Assembly: GCA_023362775.1 (NCBI GenBank)
Contig: JALMGJ010000005.1
Location: forward strand, 70,672,963-70,736,962
Source of the DNA: Charina bottae
Taxonomy: Eukaryota > Chordata > Lepidosauria > Squamata > Charinaidae
Length of the DNA stretch: 64,000 nucleotides
Direction of reading: 5' to 3'
Position 1 is the stretch's first letter, and every line of letters starts with the position of its first letter. The position numbers and the translations under genes were made by a program. Under the pieces are notes generated by a model that did not search any database, was not told the DNA's origin, and saw only the letters and a list, made by a program, of their open reading frames with translations. Shown one piece after another: positions 23,701-34,124 of this stretch.

Positions 23701-24009
23701 GCGTCATCACGTCTGGGGCTAGTTGAACGTATCCTCTGTTCCTCCCCAGTAGCATTTTGACCATCTTCTGACCTGGGAGTCCCATCTTCCGATGGTATAC
23801 CAACATATCTTTGGTTGTACTGATCCATTTAGTTTTCATGGCAAGAATACTGGGTTGGGTTGCCATTACCTTCCCCAGGGATCGTATTTAGTCTGACCTC
23901 TCTGCCACGACCTTCCCGTCTTGGGTGTCCCTTCACGGTTTAGCTCATGGTTTCATTGAGGTGCTCAAGCTCCAGCACCACGACAAGGTAACGATCTCCT
24001 TTGCTGGAG
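20788..24009 (-). mobile_element. Full-length BovB (RTE-clade) LINE with 12-bp target duplication
   Basis: The insert is bounded by tcaaattgtttt at 20776-20787 and again at 24010-24021, a perfect 12-bp target duplication. The element is about 3.2 kb, the usual full BovB length. On the minus strand it runs from a 5' leader (24009 to ~23829, including the BovB-typical 'cccagtattcttgcc' block) through one long ORF to the 'gaacgaataaacaacaac' 3' end. BovB is known for patchy distribution across squamates and ruminants and for horizontal transfer, probably by ticks. This copy looks young because duplication, leader and ORF are all preserved. Confidence 0.95.
20796..23828 (-). CDS. BovB endonuclease-reverse transcriptase, intact 1010-codon ORF
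   Basis: Single uninterrupted frame. The N-terminal apurinic-type endonuclease shows GTWNVRSM (Asn76), SELKW (Glu104), IYAPT (Tyr173), GDWNAKVG (Asp209/Asn211), QIDYIL (Asp277) and SDHELL (Asp302/His303), so all expected catalytic positions are present. The RT domain has IPIPKKG, DVQAGFRKGRGTRDQIANIR, CFIDYSKAFD (Asp655) and NNLRYADDTT (Asp757/758). The C-terminal BovB block FELWCWRKILRVPWTARRSN is complete. One oddity is codon 715 (21684-21686): it reads Val in GVRQVCILSP, where the sister copy at 5083-7762 and RTs generally have Gly. A second short frame (23672-23866, starting MATQPSILAMKT) overlaps the 5' part and may be a relic ORF1. The start at 23828 is the first Met in frame. Confidence 0.93.
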   Translation of the reverse strand: MDQYNQRYVGIPSEDGTPRSEDGQNATGEEQRIRSTSPRRDDAASSKPKGRLAADGAGGERRIRCSKDQHTIGTWNVRSMSQGKLDVVIGEMSRLNIDILGVSELKWTGMGHFTSDDHQIYYCGQEDHRRNGVAFIINNKVAKAVLGYNPKNDRMISIRIQGKPFNITVIKIYAPTTDAEEAEVDQFYEDLQHLLDNTPKRDVIFITGDWNAKVGSQTTPGITGKHGLGEQNEAGHRLIEFCQDNSLCITNTLFQQPKRRLYTWTSPDGRHRNQIDYILCSQRWRTSIQSVKTRPGADCSSDHELLIAKFRIRLKRIGKTHRSVRYELTNIPKEYAVEVKNRFKGLDLVDRVPEELWTEVRNIVQEAATKNVPKKKKTKKARWLSAETLEVAQERRKAKGNSDRGKYSQLNAEFQRLARRDKELFLNKQCAEVEEDNRIGRTRDLFQKIRNIGGKFQAKMGMIKNKDGKDLTEAEEIKKRWQEYTEDLYRKDNNIGDSFDGVVSELEPDILKSEVEWALRSIANNKAAGDDGIPAELFKILQDDAVKVMHAICQQIWKTQEWPSDWKKSTYIPIPKKGSTKECSNYRTVALISHASKVMLKILQGRLQQFMERELPDVQAGFRKGRGTRDQIANIRWIMEKAREFQKNIYFCFIDYSKAFDCVDHNKLWQVLGGMGIPSHIVCLLRNLYNDQVATVRTEHGTTDWFKIGKGVRQVCILSPYLFNLYAEHIMRHAGLEESKAGVKIAGRNINNLRYADDTTLMAESEEELRSLMMKVKEESAKAGLQLNLKKTKIMATSLIDDWQIEGEKVEAVTDFVFLGAKITADADCSQEIRRRLLLGRRAMANLDKIVKSRDITLTTKVRIVKAMVFPVVTYGCESWTIRKAEQRKIDAFELWCWRKILRVPWTARRSNQSILQEIKPDCSLEGMILKAKLKYFGHIMRRQDTLEKKLMLGKVEGKRKRGRPRARWMDGILEVTDSTIGELRMVTADRGLWRGLVHEVTKSRKRLNE

Positions 24010-24139
24010 TCAAATTGTTTTATTGACAAAAATAAACCATGGTTTGGTGCTTGTGGAGTGTGTGTGTGTCACACATCACGCTAACTCCAAACCAATCACA
24101 ACTCATAATTAAGGTGGGCTTTGGGCATTTCCAGTTTAA

Positions 24140-24812
24140 TTAAGAATAGCAAGTGTGATTATTGACAAGAGGGATTTGTTGGAGTTGCTACGTTGGGAGT
24201 ACAAAGGGGGCTTGATGAAGACAAGAAGTTTGAGAGAAGGAGTGAGTATGAAAAGGCAGATGCTAGAACTTTCTTTGAGGATTTTAAAGATTGTTTGCAG
24301 AAAGAAGAATATAGAACTGGTTTATTTGATCAAGGTTAAAATAACGGGTTGTTATTTTGGGGGATGTTTAACTTTTTTTGACCAGGATTGGATGATGCTT
24401 AATTTCTGGTAATGCTTAATTGTTTTTTGAGTGGGACTGAACTTTGATTATTACAAGAAACGGGGGACTTGTTTAAAGGGGTAATAGATATAATTTGTAA
24501 TATTTATGTTGTTATTTCTGATAACCCTTACTGGACTTTTGCTGTTTAATAGGGAGAGATGTGGTTTTAGAGATGGGTTTATAGAAATTGGGGTGAGATA
24601 TGAAGAGATGTTTGGTTATATTTTAAGAGATTGTCATAAGCTGTTAATGTTGATGATACTTGCTGGGGATGAAGGGGGAGGTTTCTCTCCTTTTTTTCTG
24701 CACTTTTGTATTTTAATATTTTAAAAATATATTTCTCTATTTTGGGCAGTAGTTGTATAAGTTTTACTTGGATAATATAATCTTTAATAAAATTATTAGA
24801 AAAAAAATAACT
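24140..24812 (+). mobile_element. Unclassified retroelement-like fragment
   Basis: A broken frame (24155-24412) encodes DLLELLRWEYKGGLMKTRSL. A shifted frame then reads like YEKADARTFFEDFKDCLQKE. The unit ends in 'ataaaattattagaaaaaaa', resembling a LINE 3' end with an A-rich tail. I suspect an L1-type remnant but cannot show a diagnostic domain. Confidence 0.35.
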
Positions 24813-24862
24813 GATTACAATTTAATAAATTTGAGCTAAATTCAAGCCAGGTAAGTATGATA

Positions 24863-25180
24863 AAGTAAAGGTAAAGGTTTTCCCCTGCACAGTTGTGTCC
24901 GACTCTAGGGGCCGGTGCTCATCTCCGTTTCTTAGCCGAAGAGCCAGCGCTGTCCGAAGACACTTCCGCGGTCATGTGGCCGGCATGACGCGCGTGGAAC
25001 GCTGTTACCTACCCACCGAAGTGGTACCTATTCATCTACTTGCATTTGCATGCTTTCGAATTGCTAGGTTGGCAAGAGCTGGGGCGAGTGCGGGAGCTCA
25101 CTCAGTCACGCGGCACTCGGGTCTCGAACCGCCGACCTTCCGATCGACAAGCCTGGCGTCTTAACCACTGAGCCACCACG
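24863..25180 (-). mobile_element. Sauria SINE, complete, with target duplication
   Basis: Reverse-oriented copy, with 'aagtaaaggtaaaggtttt' at the 3' side and the complement of the tRNA head at the right. It is flanked by taagtatgata (24852-24862) and taggtatgata (25181-25191), an 11-bp duplication with one mismatch. The open frame within it (MSDSRGRCSSPFLSRRAS) recurs in other copies and is only translated SINE. Confidence 0.9.
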
Positions 25181-25621
25181 TAGGTATGATACTGATCCTA
25201 AATATGGCTTCTCAATCTGCAGAAGCCATATTGAGCAAAAAAACATGTCCCTCTCAGCCAGACCCCAACCAGCTAGCCAACTGATCAACTCCACTCTTTA
25301 CAGCCCCTGAAGATGCAGGACAGTCAAGGAAATTGTGAGGAGAGGGGAGGGGGGGGAAGATATTTCAACACCTCTCCTAATGCAGAGCACACCTCTCTAA
25401 TACAGTATGTAGCACATCATTTCAGCGTCTTGTTTCTGCGGCCTGAAAATTTGCAGCCCTCCATTTTTGCGCAGCACACTGTAGGACGTGTATGATACTC
25501 TTCTGGTACTCAGTGAAGTCAAGATCATTATGGGAATTTTAGCTCCCTTCAGGTGGATTGAGACTACAGCATTCAGAATCCCACTGATTTAGAGTATTTT
25601 ATTGTATTTTATTGTATAGAC

Positions 25622-25882
25622 TAGAGCTTTCCAAACTTTTCATGTTGGCAACACACTTTTTAGACGTGCATCATTTCGCGACACACTCTTACAGCAGGGC
25701 ACAAGGCAGGCACTAGGACCTGGGCGGAATCACAGCAGGCTTGGAGGCAGCAAGGCACAAGGCAGGCACTAGGACCTGCGCGGAATCCTGGCAGGGCAGG
25801 TTTGGAGGCAGCAGCAGCCGTGACACACCCAGACACTGCAGCCGACACACTAACGTGTCCCGACACAGTTTGGAAAGCTCTG
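25622..25882. mobile_element. hAT MITE of the 'gctttccaaa' family
   Basis: Starts tagagctttccaaac, ends cagtttggaaagctctg, with gtatagac on both sides (25614-25621 and 25883-25890). Next to the ends are 'gcgacacac' and 'gacacagt' blocks typical of this family (also at 36314, 38354, 55654 and 63127). The interior contains a ~60-bp direct duplication ('gcaaggcacaaggcaggcac' region). Confidence 0.88.
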
Positions 25883-25890
25883 GTATAGAC

Positions 25891-25997
25891 TTTAAGATGT
25901 GTGGACTTCAGCTCCCAAAATTCCCCAGCATGCTGGCTGGGGAATTCTGGGAGTTGAAGTCCACACATCTTGAAGTTGCCAAGGTTGAGAAACACTG
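25891..25997. mobile_element. Palindromic MITE lacking its left tip
   Basis: Arms 'gtgtggacttcagctccca' and 'gggagttgaagtccacac' surround a 'catgctggctggg' centre. The right tip 'ggttgagaaacactg' is intact and followed by gtatagag, but the left tip is missing where the neighbouring hAT MITE ends. Confidence 0.8.
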
Positions 25998-26199
25998 GTA
26001 TAGAGGCTCACTTACCTGGAAAGAATGATGGGGATTCATTTCATTTAGTCATTTATTTAGGTCAAGAAGTGAAGCTTTGAAATTCTTCATTTTATTGCTT
26101 TGCTTTGGAAACTCAGCCTGTGAATCATACTGACAGTATTTCAATTGAATGGAAGAATTAAGAAGCAAAAGTGAGGAGTGGGAAGTGTCATCCTTGATG

Positions 26200-26350
26200 C
26201 TTGAACTGCAGCTAGCCAGAGAGGTTCTGAAGGCATTTGGATGGAGTAGCATCCTTCAGATAGACGTGGGGCACAATTTGGGGGTCCTCCTGGACTCTTG
26301 GCTCCTGCTCAAAGAGCCATGGCTGGGAGGGCCTTTGCACAAATGCATCC
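26200..26350 (+). mobile_element. CR1 LINE coding remnant
   Basis: The translated segment LGVLLDSWLLLKEPWL matches the CR1 block VLLDSRLLLDEQVAVV encoded by the element at 52560-54236. It is followed by 'GPLHKC', corresponding to ARRAFAQLC. Only this piece of the post-RT region is recognisable. Confidence 0.6.
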
Positions 26351-26596
26351 CTCCCAAAATAAAATGAAAGCAAGCTTTGATACATCAGATTGCAGTTCAT
26401 ATCCTGTGTTTGACTGTAACATTTGGTATATTTGCATGGGTGTATGTCCCTTAACCTGTGTATCATTGTGATGTTGTTTTGTTTAATCCAAACATTTGTT
26501 TGCTCATGGAGGACAACACCCAAGTGTTAGGGAGTGAAGCTGGGCTTGGGAAAAGTAGCTGCAGCCAGGCAGAAATGCTTCTCACCCCATTTCCCT

Positions 26597-26640
26597 TTCA
26601 TTCATTCATTCACTCACTCACTCACTCACTACTTTACTCA
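26597..26640 (+). repeat. (attc)n/(actc)n simple repeat
   Basis: Tetranucleotide run 'attcattcattcactcactc' continuing with actc units. A low-complexity tract in intergenic DNA. Confidence 0.9.
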
Positions 26641-26922
26641 CAGCATCCAAGCTGGTGTTCCAGCTGCCTGTAATAATTCAGCCACACCCTGGCGTTTTCA
26701 AGGACGTGCCAACATCCAGAGGCAGACTCATCCCACCCAGGCTGTTAGCTTACAAAAGCAAACGCAGAGAGAGAGAGTGGGTGTGTAAGAGAAAAAGAAA
26801 TAAGCAACCGGCATGCAGATGGGGAAGTGGAGGCGACATCTGTAGATTGGCAGCTGTTACAAGCAGGCAAGAGGACTATCATTCAACTGCCAGGAGCACA
26901 AGTTATGGTGAGCAGCATAACA

Positions 26923-27361
26923 GCCAGTTTGGTTAAGTCTAGTGGTTAAGGCAACGGGCTAGAAACCAGGAGACTGTGAGTTCTAATCCCGCCTTAGGCA
27001 TGAAAGCCGGCTGGGTGACCTTGGGCCAGTCACTCTCTTTCAGCCCTAGGAAGGAGCCAATGGGAAACCAGGAGACTGTGAGTTCTAATCCCGCCTTAGG
27101 CATGAAAGCCGGCTGGGTGACCTTGGGCCAGTCACTCTCTTTCAGCCCTAGGAAGGAGCCAATGGGAAACCAGGAGACTGAGAGTTCTAGTCCCGCCTTA
27201 GGCATGAAAGCCAGCTGGGTGACCTTGGGCCAGTCACTCACTCTCAGCCTAACTCACCTCACAGGGTGGTTGTTGTGGGGAAAAGGAGTATTAGGTATGT
27301 TCCCCACCTTGAGTTATTTATATAAAGGGGGGATAGAAAATAAAAATAAATAATAAATAAA
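26923..27361 (+). mobile_element. tRNA/CORE SINE with three 102-bp internal units
   Basis: The head 'cagccagtttggttaagtct' and 'agtggttaaggcaacgggct' is tRNA-like. The CORE block is 'gggtgaccttgggccagtc' and the CR1-like tail is 'gagttatttatataaag ... ataaataataaataaa'. The segment from 'aaaccaggagac' to 'gccaatggg' is present three times, starting at 26963, 27065 and 27167, an exact 102-bp period. Because 102 is divisible by three, open frames run through it on both strands. These are translated repeats, not genes. Confidence 0.85.
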
Positions 27362-30300
27362 ATATCCTGGTGGGAGTCCTGCTTGGAGCTTTGCTGGGAG
27401 CTCAGTAGCAACAAGAACCACCACACTGAGGCAGCACCTCATCCCAACTAGCGTAAGAACTTTTGGAAGGAGGCCAAGGTCGTCTGCCACTTGGCAGGCT
27501 TTGAGACTTTTGCTTGAACTAAGTATTAAAGGACTATTAAAGACATATTTACAGGGTGTTGGGGTTTGATAAACCCAGGAATTTACTTCTAGATATAAAT
27601 TATACAGAGAGGCTTGATTTCTAGGTAAAAGGTGAAATATTCTGCACAGTCACCCAATTAGCAGCCATTGTTGTAGGAATGATGTGTCATGTGTGACTCA
27701 TTCAACAGGTGCTTAGAGTTAGGTTGGGTGTGGTGAATAACGAGAGTGACCTATAATGTGATTGGTCAGGTTCACTATATATGCAGGGACATTCTCAGTT
27801 CCCATTATTCCCATTTTACCTCGTGAAAGCTGTATCGTTGATGGTGTATCATTTGTTACTTGTGGAAGTGATCTGTAAATACGTATGTATATAAAGTAAA
27901 TAGGATATTTGATATAACTTCTGTTTGGAGTCTATTTACTGCATAGTACGTGGATCACTGGTGCCTAGGAGAGAGGCAGGCCGCTCCGTCTCCGCGCGCT
28001 CCCTCTGACACAGGGCAACAGCAGCAGAAGGGTGGAGTTGACTCAGAGCAATACCCTGTTGTTGGGGAAGGTGTGTGCTGCAATAAAGCATCGTGTACAG
28101 ATTTGCTACGCTGGGGGGCGCCCAGTCCTTGGAAAGCAAAGAACCCTCACACCAAGTTGTATCTATACTCTGACACAATTCAACTCCAGGGGAAAAGCAC
28201 ACACATTTATTTTAAAAAGTAACTGGGATAAAAGGGAGAGAGACTTCCTTTGATATACTGTACATTCGAACTCCAACAGCCAGCAAACTCGAAGCAGATT
28301 TTTCTAACCAAATAATGAAAAAGATACAGCACTTTCATCTTGGATTGCTTTGTTGCTGGTAGTGTTTTCATGAAATGTGGAACCACAAGCATATTTTAGG
28401 GCCCCATATACAGTAGCGTGAGCCCAGTCAAAAGACATTCCCAGAGGGTGTGTTTTGGAAAGCAGCTAATGCAACTGTTAACGCATCATTACTTCAAGCT
28501 GCCATAATTAGAAAAACCTTAGCATCATTTCCTGTATTCCTGAAATGGCCGCCTCAGCCCAACAAATCAGACTGACAGCCGTATTATTGCAATTAATACA
28601 AAACAATCTAAGAAATCCAGACAAGTTATTCAGATTGTTTATTATCAAGAGTATGACAAATACTCTGCCATACTGTCTCAACATGCACCCGGATCCTAAA
28701 TCAACTTTTTAAAACAGCACTTGCAAAAATTACAGTAGTCATTATTTATGGTTACATACATTTTGTTAAACGAGCACTAGAACTGATTAACAGTATAACT
28801 AAGTAATTTGTTATTGCTTATCGACACTGCAGCTTTGGATCTACTAGAGAGAATCCACTGAATGCCTGAGTTATCAAACTGCATCGTTTTATCAAACGCA
28901 AACTATAAAATGCTGGAGAACACTTAAAACTAAATACGTACTAGGGAGCATGGTCTGCTCCTACTACATGGGCATGCCAAATTCATTATCTTTTAGAATA
29001 ATGGCCCTAATTCTGCCATTGCTCTTTTATTATACCTTTGGCTAGAACCCAGTCCATGTGGCTTTCCAGATATAAATGAACTACAGTTCTCAGGAGCATA
29101 ATCAGCATGACCAAAGGTGAGGGATAAAGGAAACGCAGTTCAGTAATATTTTGAAGGAGCCATTCCCCTTACTGTTCTGTATTGAGTAAAAACCCAATAA
29201 ATTAATATAGATCAGGTGACATACACCACTTTCCAGCATCCCTCAATCAATGGCCTCCTCCAAAGTTAGAGATGACTTTTAAGGGGGGACTTCCATCAGG
29301 CAGAAATGGTGGCTGCTGAGGGACAAATCAGCCAACCTCTGTATATACACTGACCAACACGTTGCATTTATGGATGAATCTCTCAGACATTCCTGCCAAG
29401 GATTCCAGATTGAGTACTTCCAAACTTAAGATTTAGTCTGAAAACTGGCATGCAGCCTGCCAATGTTATGTCAGAACAAAATATGTTTTGTCCATGTTAT
29501 AACTTCAGCCCCAATATTTAGCGCCGTGATAATGAACATCACCTGAACTTGCATACAATCATGTTACACTTGTGATAGAAATGCATTTCTATGCTTTTTT
29601 CATGCTTGCAATATAAATACATGGCCTATTACAAAGAGAGTAACTTTTATGAGTATGGAAGCAATAAATTACTACAGGGTTTTAAAATACTTGAGATGCA
29701 TTAGGAACTATTCTTTATTTCAGAATCTTACTTTTCATTGCAGGAGTAACTGACAGTTCTTGACTGCTGTGCAAGCTTAAATACCACCCCCACCACCCCC
29801 ATTTTAAATTTATAGTACGCATTTCTACCTTTAAAAAACCTCATACAGTACATATAATTTAACTAAATGTGAAGGAGAATAGATAAAGTATTAAAAATAG
29901 ACAAATCTATTAGGCATGTGTGGAGAAGAGAGGTGAAGGTAATTATCAGATAGATAAATGTACGAAGAAAGATTTGTGTCTGTTCCTTGCAGACAGATGA
30001 CAACATCTCTGTAAATTAAAAGAGTTTTAATTGGTCTGCTTTGTTCCCCCAAATTCAAAGTAGCATTTTCATATTATTAAGAAATGGGACAAGATGACTG
30101 AAGACCTCTGAGAGTTTGGGGGGACACAGTAAACATTGCTCAAGCTCAAATTATAGCGTCTTTCCTCCCAGCTGAAACATTTTCAGCAGATGGGAATCAC
30201 CACGAGCAGCCCAAATTATAGGTGTTCTATGGACTATTTTAATTGCAATCTAGAACTCCGTAGGGCATGGAGTTGCCCATCCTTGTCTTAGGATGTGACT

Positions 30301-32626
30301 AGAACTAGCCTCAGCCTCAAGGAACTTGTGCAAATTTGTGCTGTCACCCTAGGACAGCCTCCTAACCATCTGGCACTCTCCAGATGTGTTAGGACCAAGA
30401 TTGTCAGAATTTTCAGTAAGCATCACCTAAGTATGTATAACCTAAGAGTTATACTGTACGTTAACACATCCAGAGGACACCAAGTTTTGGAAGAAAACTG
30501 TATAAAAAGAGAGATCTTTATGCAGACTTTGCCATAAATATTGTTGGCATGTTTTTCATGTTTAATGAATAAAAATAATTGATGCAATTATTTTAAGCAC
30601 TGTTCATTGGATAATTGGGACAATTCCTCTACAGATTTAATCTCATCTTTTGATTTGATACATGTGGGGTCCCCAAGATGGCACGCAGGAGTGTCAACAT
30701 GTCAGTGGGCACTTTGCTTTTTGCATCTTTAATGGAAAAACAAGAAACTAGCATGCTGTAAGGCAAATGCTAGTCTCCAGCATCAGATTTAGGTCCAAGA
30801 ATGCTTTATTGTGAAGGCTGTGACTATGTAGATTGAGTTGGTTTGTCAGTGTGCCCACTTGCCCAGAAAAAGGACAAACTTAAGGGGGGTAGGGAAGGGG
30901 TGTCATATAGCATCCTGGTAAATTGGTGCTTTGAAACTGGCTATATCTTCTGTGGCAGCTAGTTTTTGAATGGGCAACCCCCAGCAGGCATTTAAAAGAA
31001 CAATCACAACATGTTCTTAGAATTCCAAATGTACCACTAGGTCAAAAATAGGGTGGCGAGTCCTGTACATGTGGATACCTCATATTTATACAACAACGTG
31101 CAAGTTCAAGATAAGTGCCTCCACCAAGCGCGGGGCAACGTTTCAGACTGAGTTTGGAAAAGGTGCTTTGGAACACATGGAAGCGTGAATACAAAACCCG
31201 TCTCTCATTTCGGTAGCCATCTCTGTTTCCAGGTTCCTGCGGTTGCAGAAGCCTCCCCATAGTAGCCAGGCAACCCTAGAAAAAGTCACCGTTGCTCTAA
31301 TAAGTGGCAAACAGTGCTGCATTCGCATTCCCACGTATGCCAAAGCACCTCTTGCCAATGGACTTCAAGGCCCTGCACAGCCCTCTATGCAGCTTCAACA
31401 AACACCATTTATTATAGTGTGAACAGACCATCTGGCTGATGCCTTCAGATCAGTTTTCAGTTTGTTATGATATTGAGTGACAGTGCTCCAATCTTGCCTA
31501 CATGTTGAAAAATACATCTTCTGGAGCAACAAAATGATGAACCTTTGAGGCATGACAGATTGCCTTTCAGTCATTCAAGTACATGATGTAAGAATATGCT
31601 GTCCTTTTTTAAATTAACTCATCAAGGTGAAATACAGTAATTATACAGCACTTCAGTTAATTCTATGTTCTCCCTTTAGTTGTTTTTCTACATTAATGTA
31701 AACTGCTCTACATATTGTCTCTTCCAGAAGATGTGACATACGTTTTACAATCAACAAGGCATCAGTGGAATTAATCATAGCAAAAACATATGCGTGGTGT
31801 AACCACAACACCCACATTCCAGTCTCATTTTTTTAAAGCCTGTAATATTAGAGTGGAAGGTCCTCATGTCTAAATGTTTAGTACTAGAATCAGGGGAATG
31901 AACTTGAAAACTCAGTAAGAACTGCAATAACTTATTACCATTGGAAATGCAAACGCCTTTTCACTCCCCAGCCCAGCCCTAAATCAGCACCTGGTCTTTC
32001 TCCATGTGCTTTTAGTGGCATAGCCATTCAATATCTTGATTAAACATTTTTTAGTTTGACAATTAAAATATTAAGTCTATTTATACTTGTTCCCACATTT
32101 ATTTTGCACAAGTATCTCTCCTTTGTGCTGTATTCCTCAAAATCAATTGGTGTAAGGTTGCTACTCTGAATCATAAATAGCGTATCATATTGTGCTACTA
32201 CTGCATTTCAGATGCCTGAAGTGCCACATAAAAGTGATGCAGGCTAAGAATTTAGGCTGCATTTAAAATACTGAAATCTTTCGAAGAGACAAGTGATTGG
32301 GGAACGTCCAACTTGATGTTACATCATTAGGTTGATATTTACTACTGATGTGCATGAACTCTGTGTATTAGTTTCCACTTTAAACAACTATCCTTGAGAA
32401 AGATGTCTGTGTGGCATCAGAATCTGCAACATTCAAACAGTGTGCAGTGGATCCAGGAAAATATTAAATTGTGAGTTTCTGGTAAAGGAAGGAGTGTTTG
32501 CCTGCAGTTTAAACACCTACCAAGAATTATTGATGGCCTTTTAACAAGACATACAGTACACAAATCCCATTAGATTTGTTCTAAAACAGTACATGACAAC
32601 TGGAAGAAAAAAATTGCCAAAGTAAT
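27362..32626. other. Intergenic DNA and possible distal IDE 3' UTR
   Basis: No gene or large repeat is recognised. At 30362-30420 there is a fragment of the common 'ctggcactctccagatgtgt' interspersed repeat. The part 28420-28690 looks like conserved non-coding DNA. Several TTTATT motifs (AATAAA on the minus strand) at 28638, 29026, 29714, 30805 and 31407 could be distal poly(A) signals of IDE, whose mRNAs in mammals have long alternative 3' UTRs. No single end point can be chosen from sequence. Confidence 0.4.
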
Positions 32627-33364
32627 TTTATTTGTAAGTCAAAGAAACATTATCAGTGCAACCCTAAGAAAACGCAGAGATTATAAACATAAGGTAACAC
32701 TCTTGGTAAGAAAAATGTGGCTACCCAAGTGTTTCCAGCATTTTACTAGTCTGTTTATAAAATGTCCTCAAACAGGTATAAAGATTAAAACTATGTTGAC
32801 ATATCTAATAGCTCTTCAAAGATATTTGTTAATTTTTTCCTCCTCTTTTCCACTGATTTTTACATAGAATCTAAATGGCTGCCTCTGAGAATCTTTTTTT
32901 TTTAAAAAATGGTATCACTCCATGCTTCTTTTAAAAACATCAATGTGGCCTTTTAATAATATTTTGTTCCTCGTCTAATAAAATAAGCTTCCAAAATGGT
33001 TGATCTTAAAGAAAAGCAATGACCTGCAAATGAAGAGCAGACTGTTATGGAAACTTCTTCACAATCCATGCAAACTAAACTTTTAAAGGGCCACATTATT
33101 GTAAAATATACCATTTACCTACACAGATCTTTATATATACCACTTAACTTTAGTTTCCAGTAGTGGCTCTATGACAAACATAACACATGACTACAGCATA
33201 CTTTCTTAACTTGCTGTATCCCTATCGCACCACTGATGCCAAATGAACCTAGAAGGAATCATGAATCCTGGATCGTTTGCCCTAAGGGTTAAGATGTTTG
33301 TTCATTATGGAATGCCACTGAAGGCATATTGATCCACTTCCAGTTCTTCATCCAGCAAGGTTCT
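32627..33364 (-). other. IDE: IDE proximal 3' UTR (minimum extent)
   Basis: Sequence immediately after the IDE stop codon on the minus strand, AT-rich and repeat-free. The first AATAAA on that strand in this direction is at 32632-32627. The true UTR may be longer. Confidence 0.45.
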
Positions 33365-33460
33365 TCACAGTTTTGCGGCCATGAAATTGATATGTGGTTT
33401 CACCAGAGGAAAGAGTGGTAGACTGTGCTTGAACTCGGTCATGTTTTCAATCACATCTGG
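33365..33460 (-). CDS. IDE: IDE exon 25 (last), insulin-degrading enzyme C-terminus
   Basis: Encodes [20 protein letters not shown], then [11 protein letters not shown] and TGA (33367-33365), equivalent to human residues 989-1019. IDE is a zinc metalloprotease (M16, inverzincin) that clears insulin, amylin and amyloid-beta in cytosol and other compartments. The C-terminal half forms the wall of the catalytic chamber. The acceptor is tatttgcag just right of 33460, and entry is in phase 0. The terminal AKL is a PTS1-like peroxisomal tripeptide, conserved with mammals. No lesion. Confidence 0.97.
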   Translation of the reverse strand, partial: PDVIENMTEFKHSLPLFPLVKPHINFMAAKL

Positions 33461-34124
33461 CTGCAAATAAGCATTTTAGAAAAATAGCCATTGAGAACCA
33501 AGCATGTTCATACTGATATGCTATATAAGACAGATAGTATCACTGAAAGCTGAAAAAGTAACAAACCTGTCACAAATCTGAACTGCAAAACAGTCACTAA
33601 AAACAAACAAACCCAGAAATCAGACTTGGATCCAACCCTTCTAACATAGGATTGTGTGTTGTGTTGTATTAAAGTTCGATACAACAATAAGGTAGTCCAT
33701 GGACAAGTAAACTCTATGTATCTATGTGAGTGACGTTAAGATCTATGTAAGAAGTGCTACATTACTCCTAAATGATAGTTTTGAATTAACCAGTAAATCA
33801 GCTCAGGAAAAGGTGAATTACGGATGTCTTTAGATTCCCGTCTTCTCTGCATAACTGCTATTAGGCTGACAGTTTAGAACTGGTGAACTGAGAAGTCGAC
33901 TACCAGCATTTGGGTGAATTAATAAGCAAAGGCAAAAAAAGGGGGGGGGATTTTAGACAGGCTGAAATCTGAACAAGTGTTCAATTAAGGCAAAAATGCC
34001 TATGATATTAACTTATTTTTGGAGTATATACTATCTATCGCCTGTATAATACCCACAGTACCGTCATACACTCAGTTACCTAATCAGTGTAAATAGGCTG
34101 TTTTTTTGTTGCTTTTCTTCAGTT

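Noticed and set aside
24895..25164. 89-codon frame starting MSDSRGRCSSPFLSRRAS, also present near 4479, 15828 and 48747
   Set aside because: The same peptide appears wherever the Sauria SINE occurs; it is translated SINE sequence.
26939..27353. Repeat-protein-like frames with a 34-residue period (PALGMKAGWVTLGQSL)
   Set aside because: The 34-residue period is the 102-bp tandem unit of a SINE, not a solenoid protein.
28207..28392. Short minus-strand frame between the genes as a possible extra gene
   Set aside because: 61 codons without motif, splice sites or Kozak support; likely chance.
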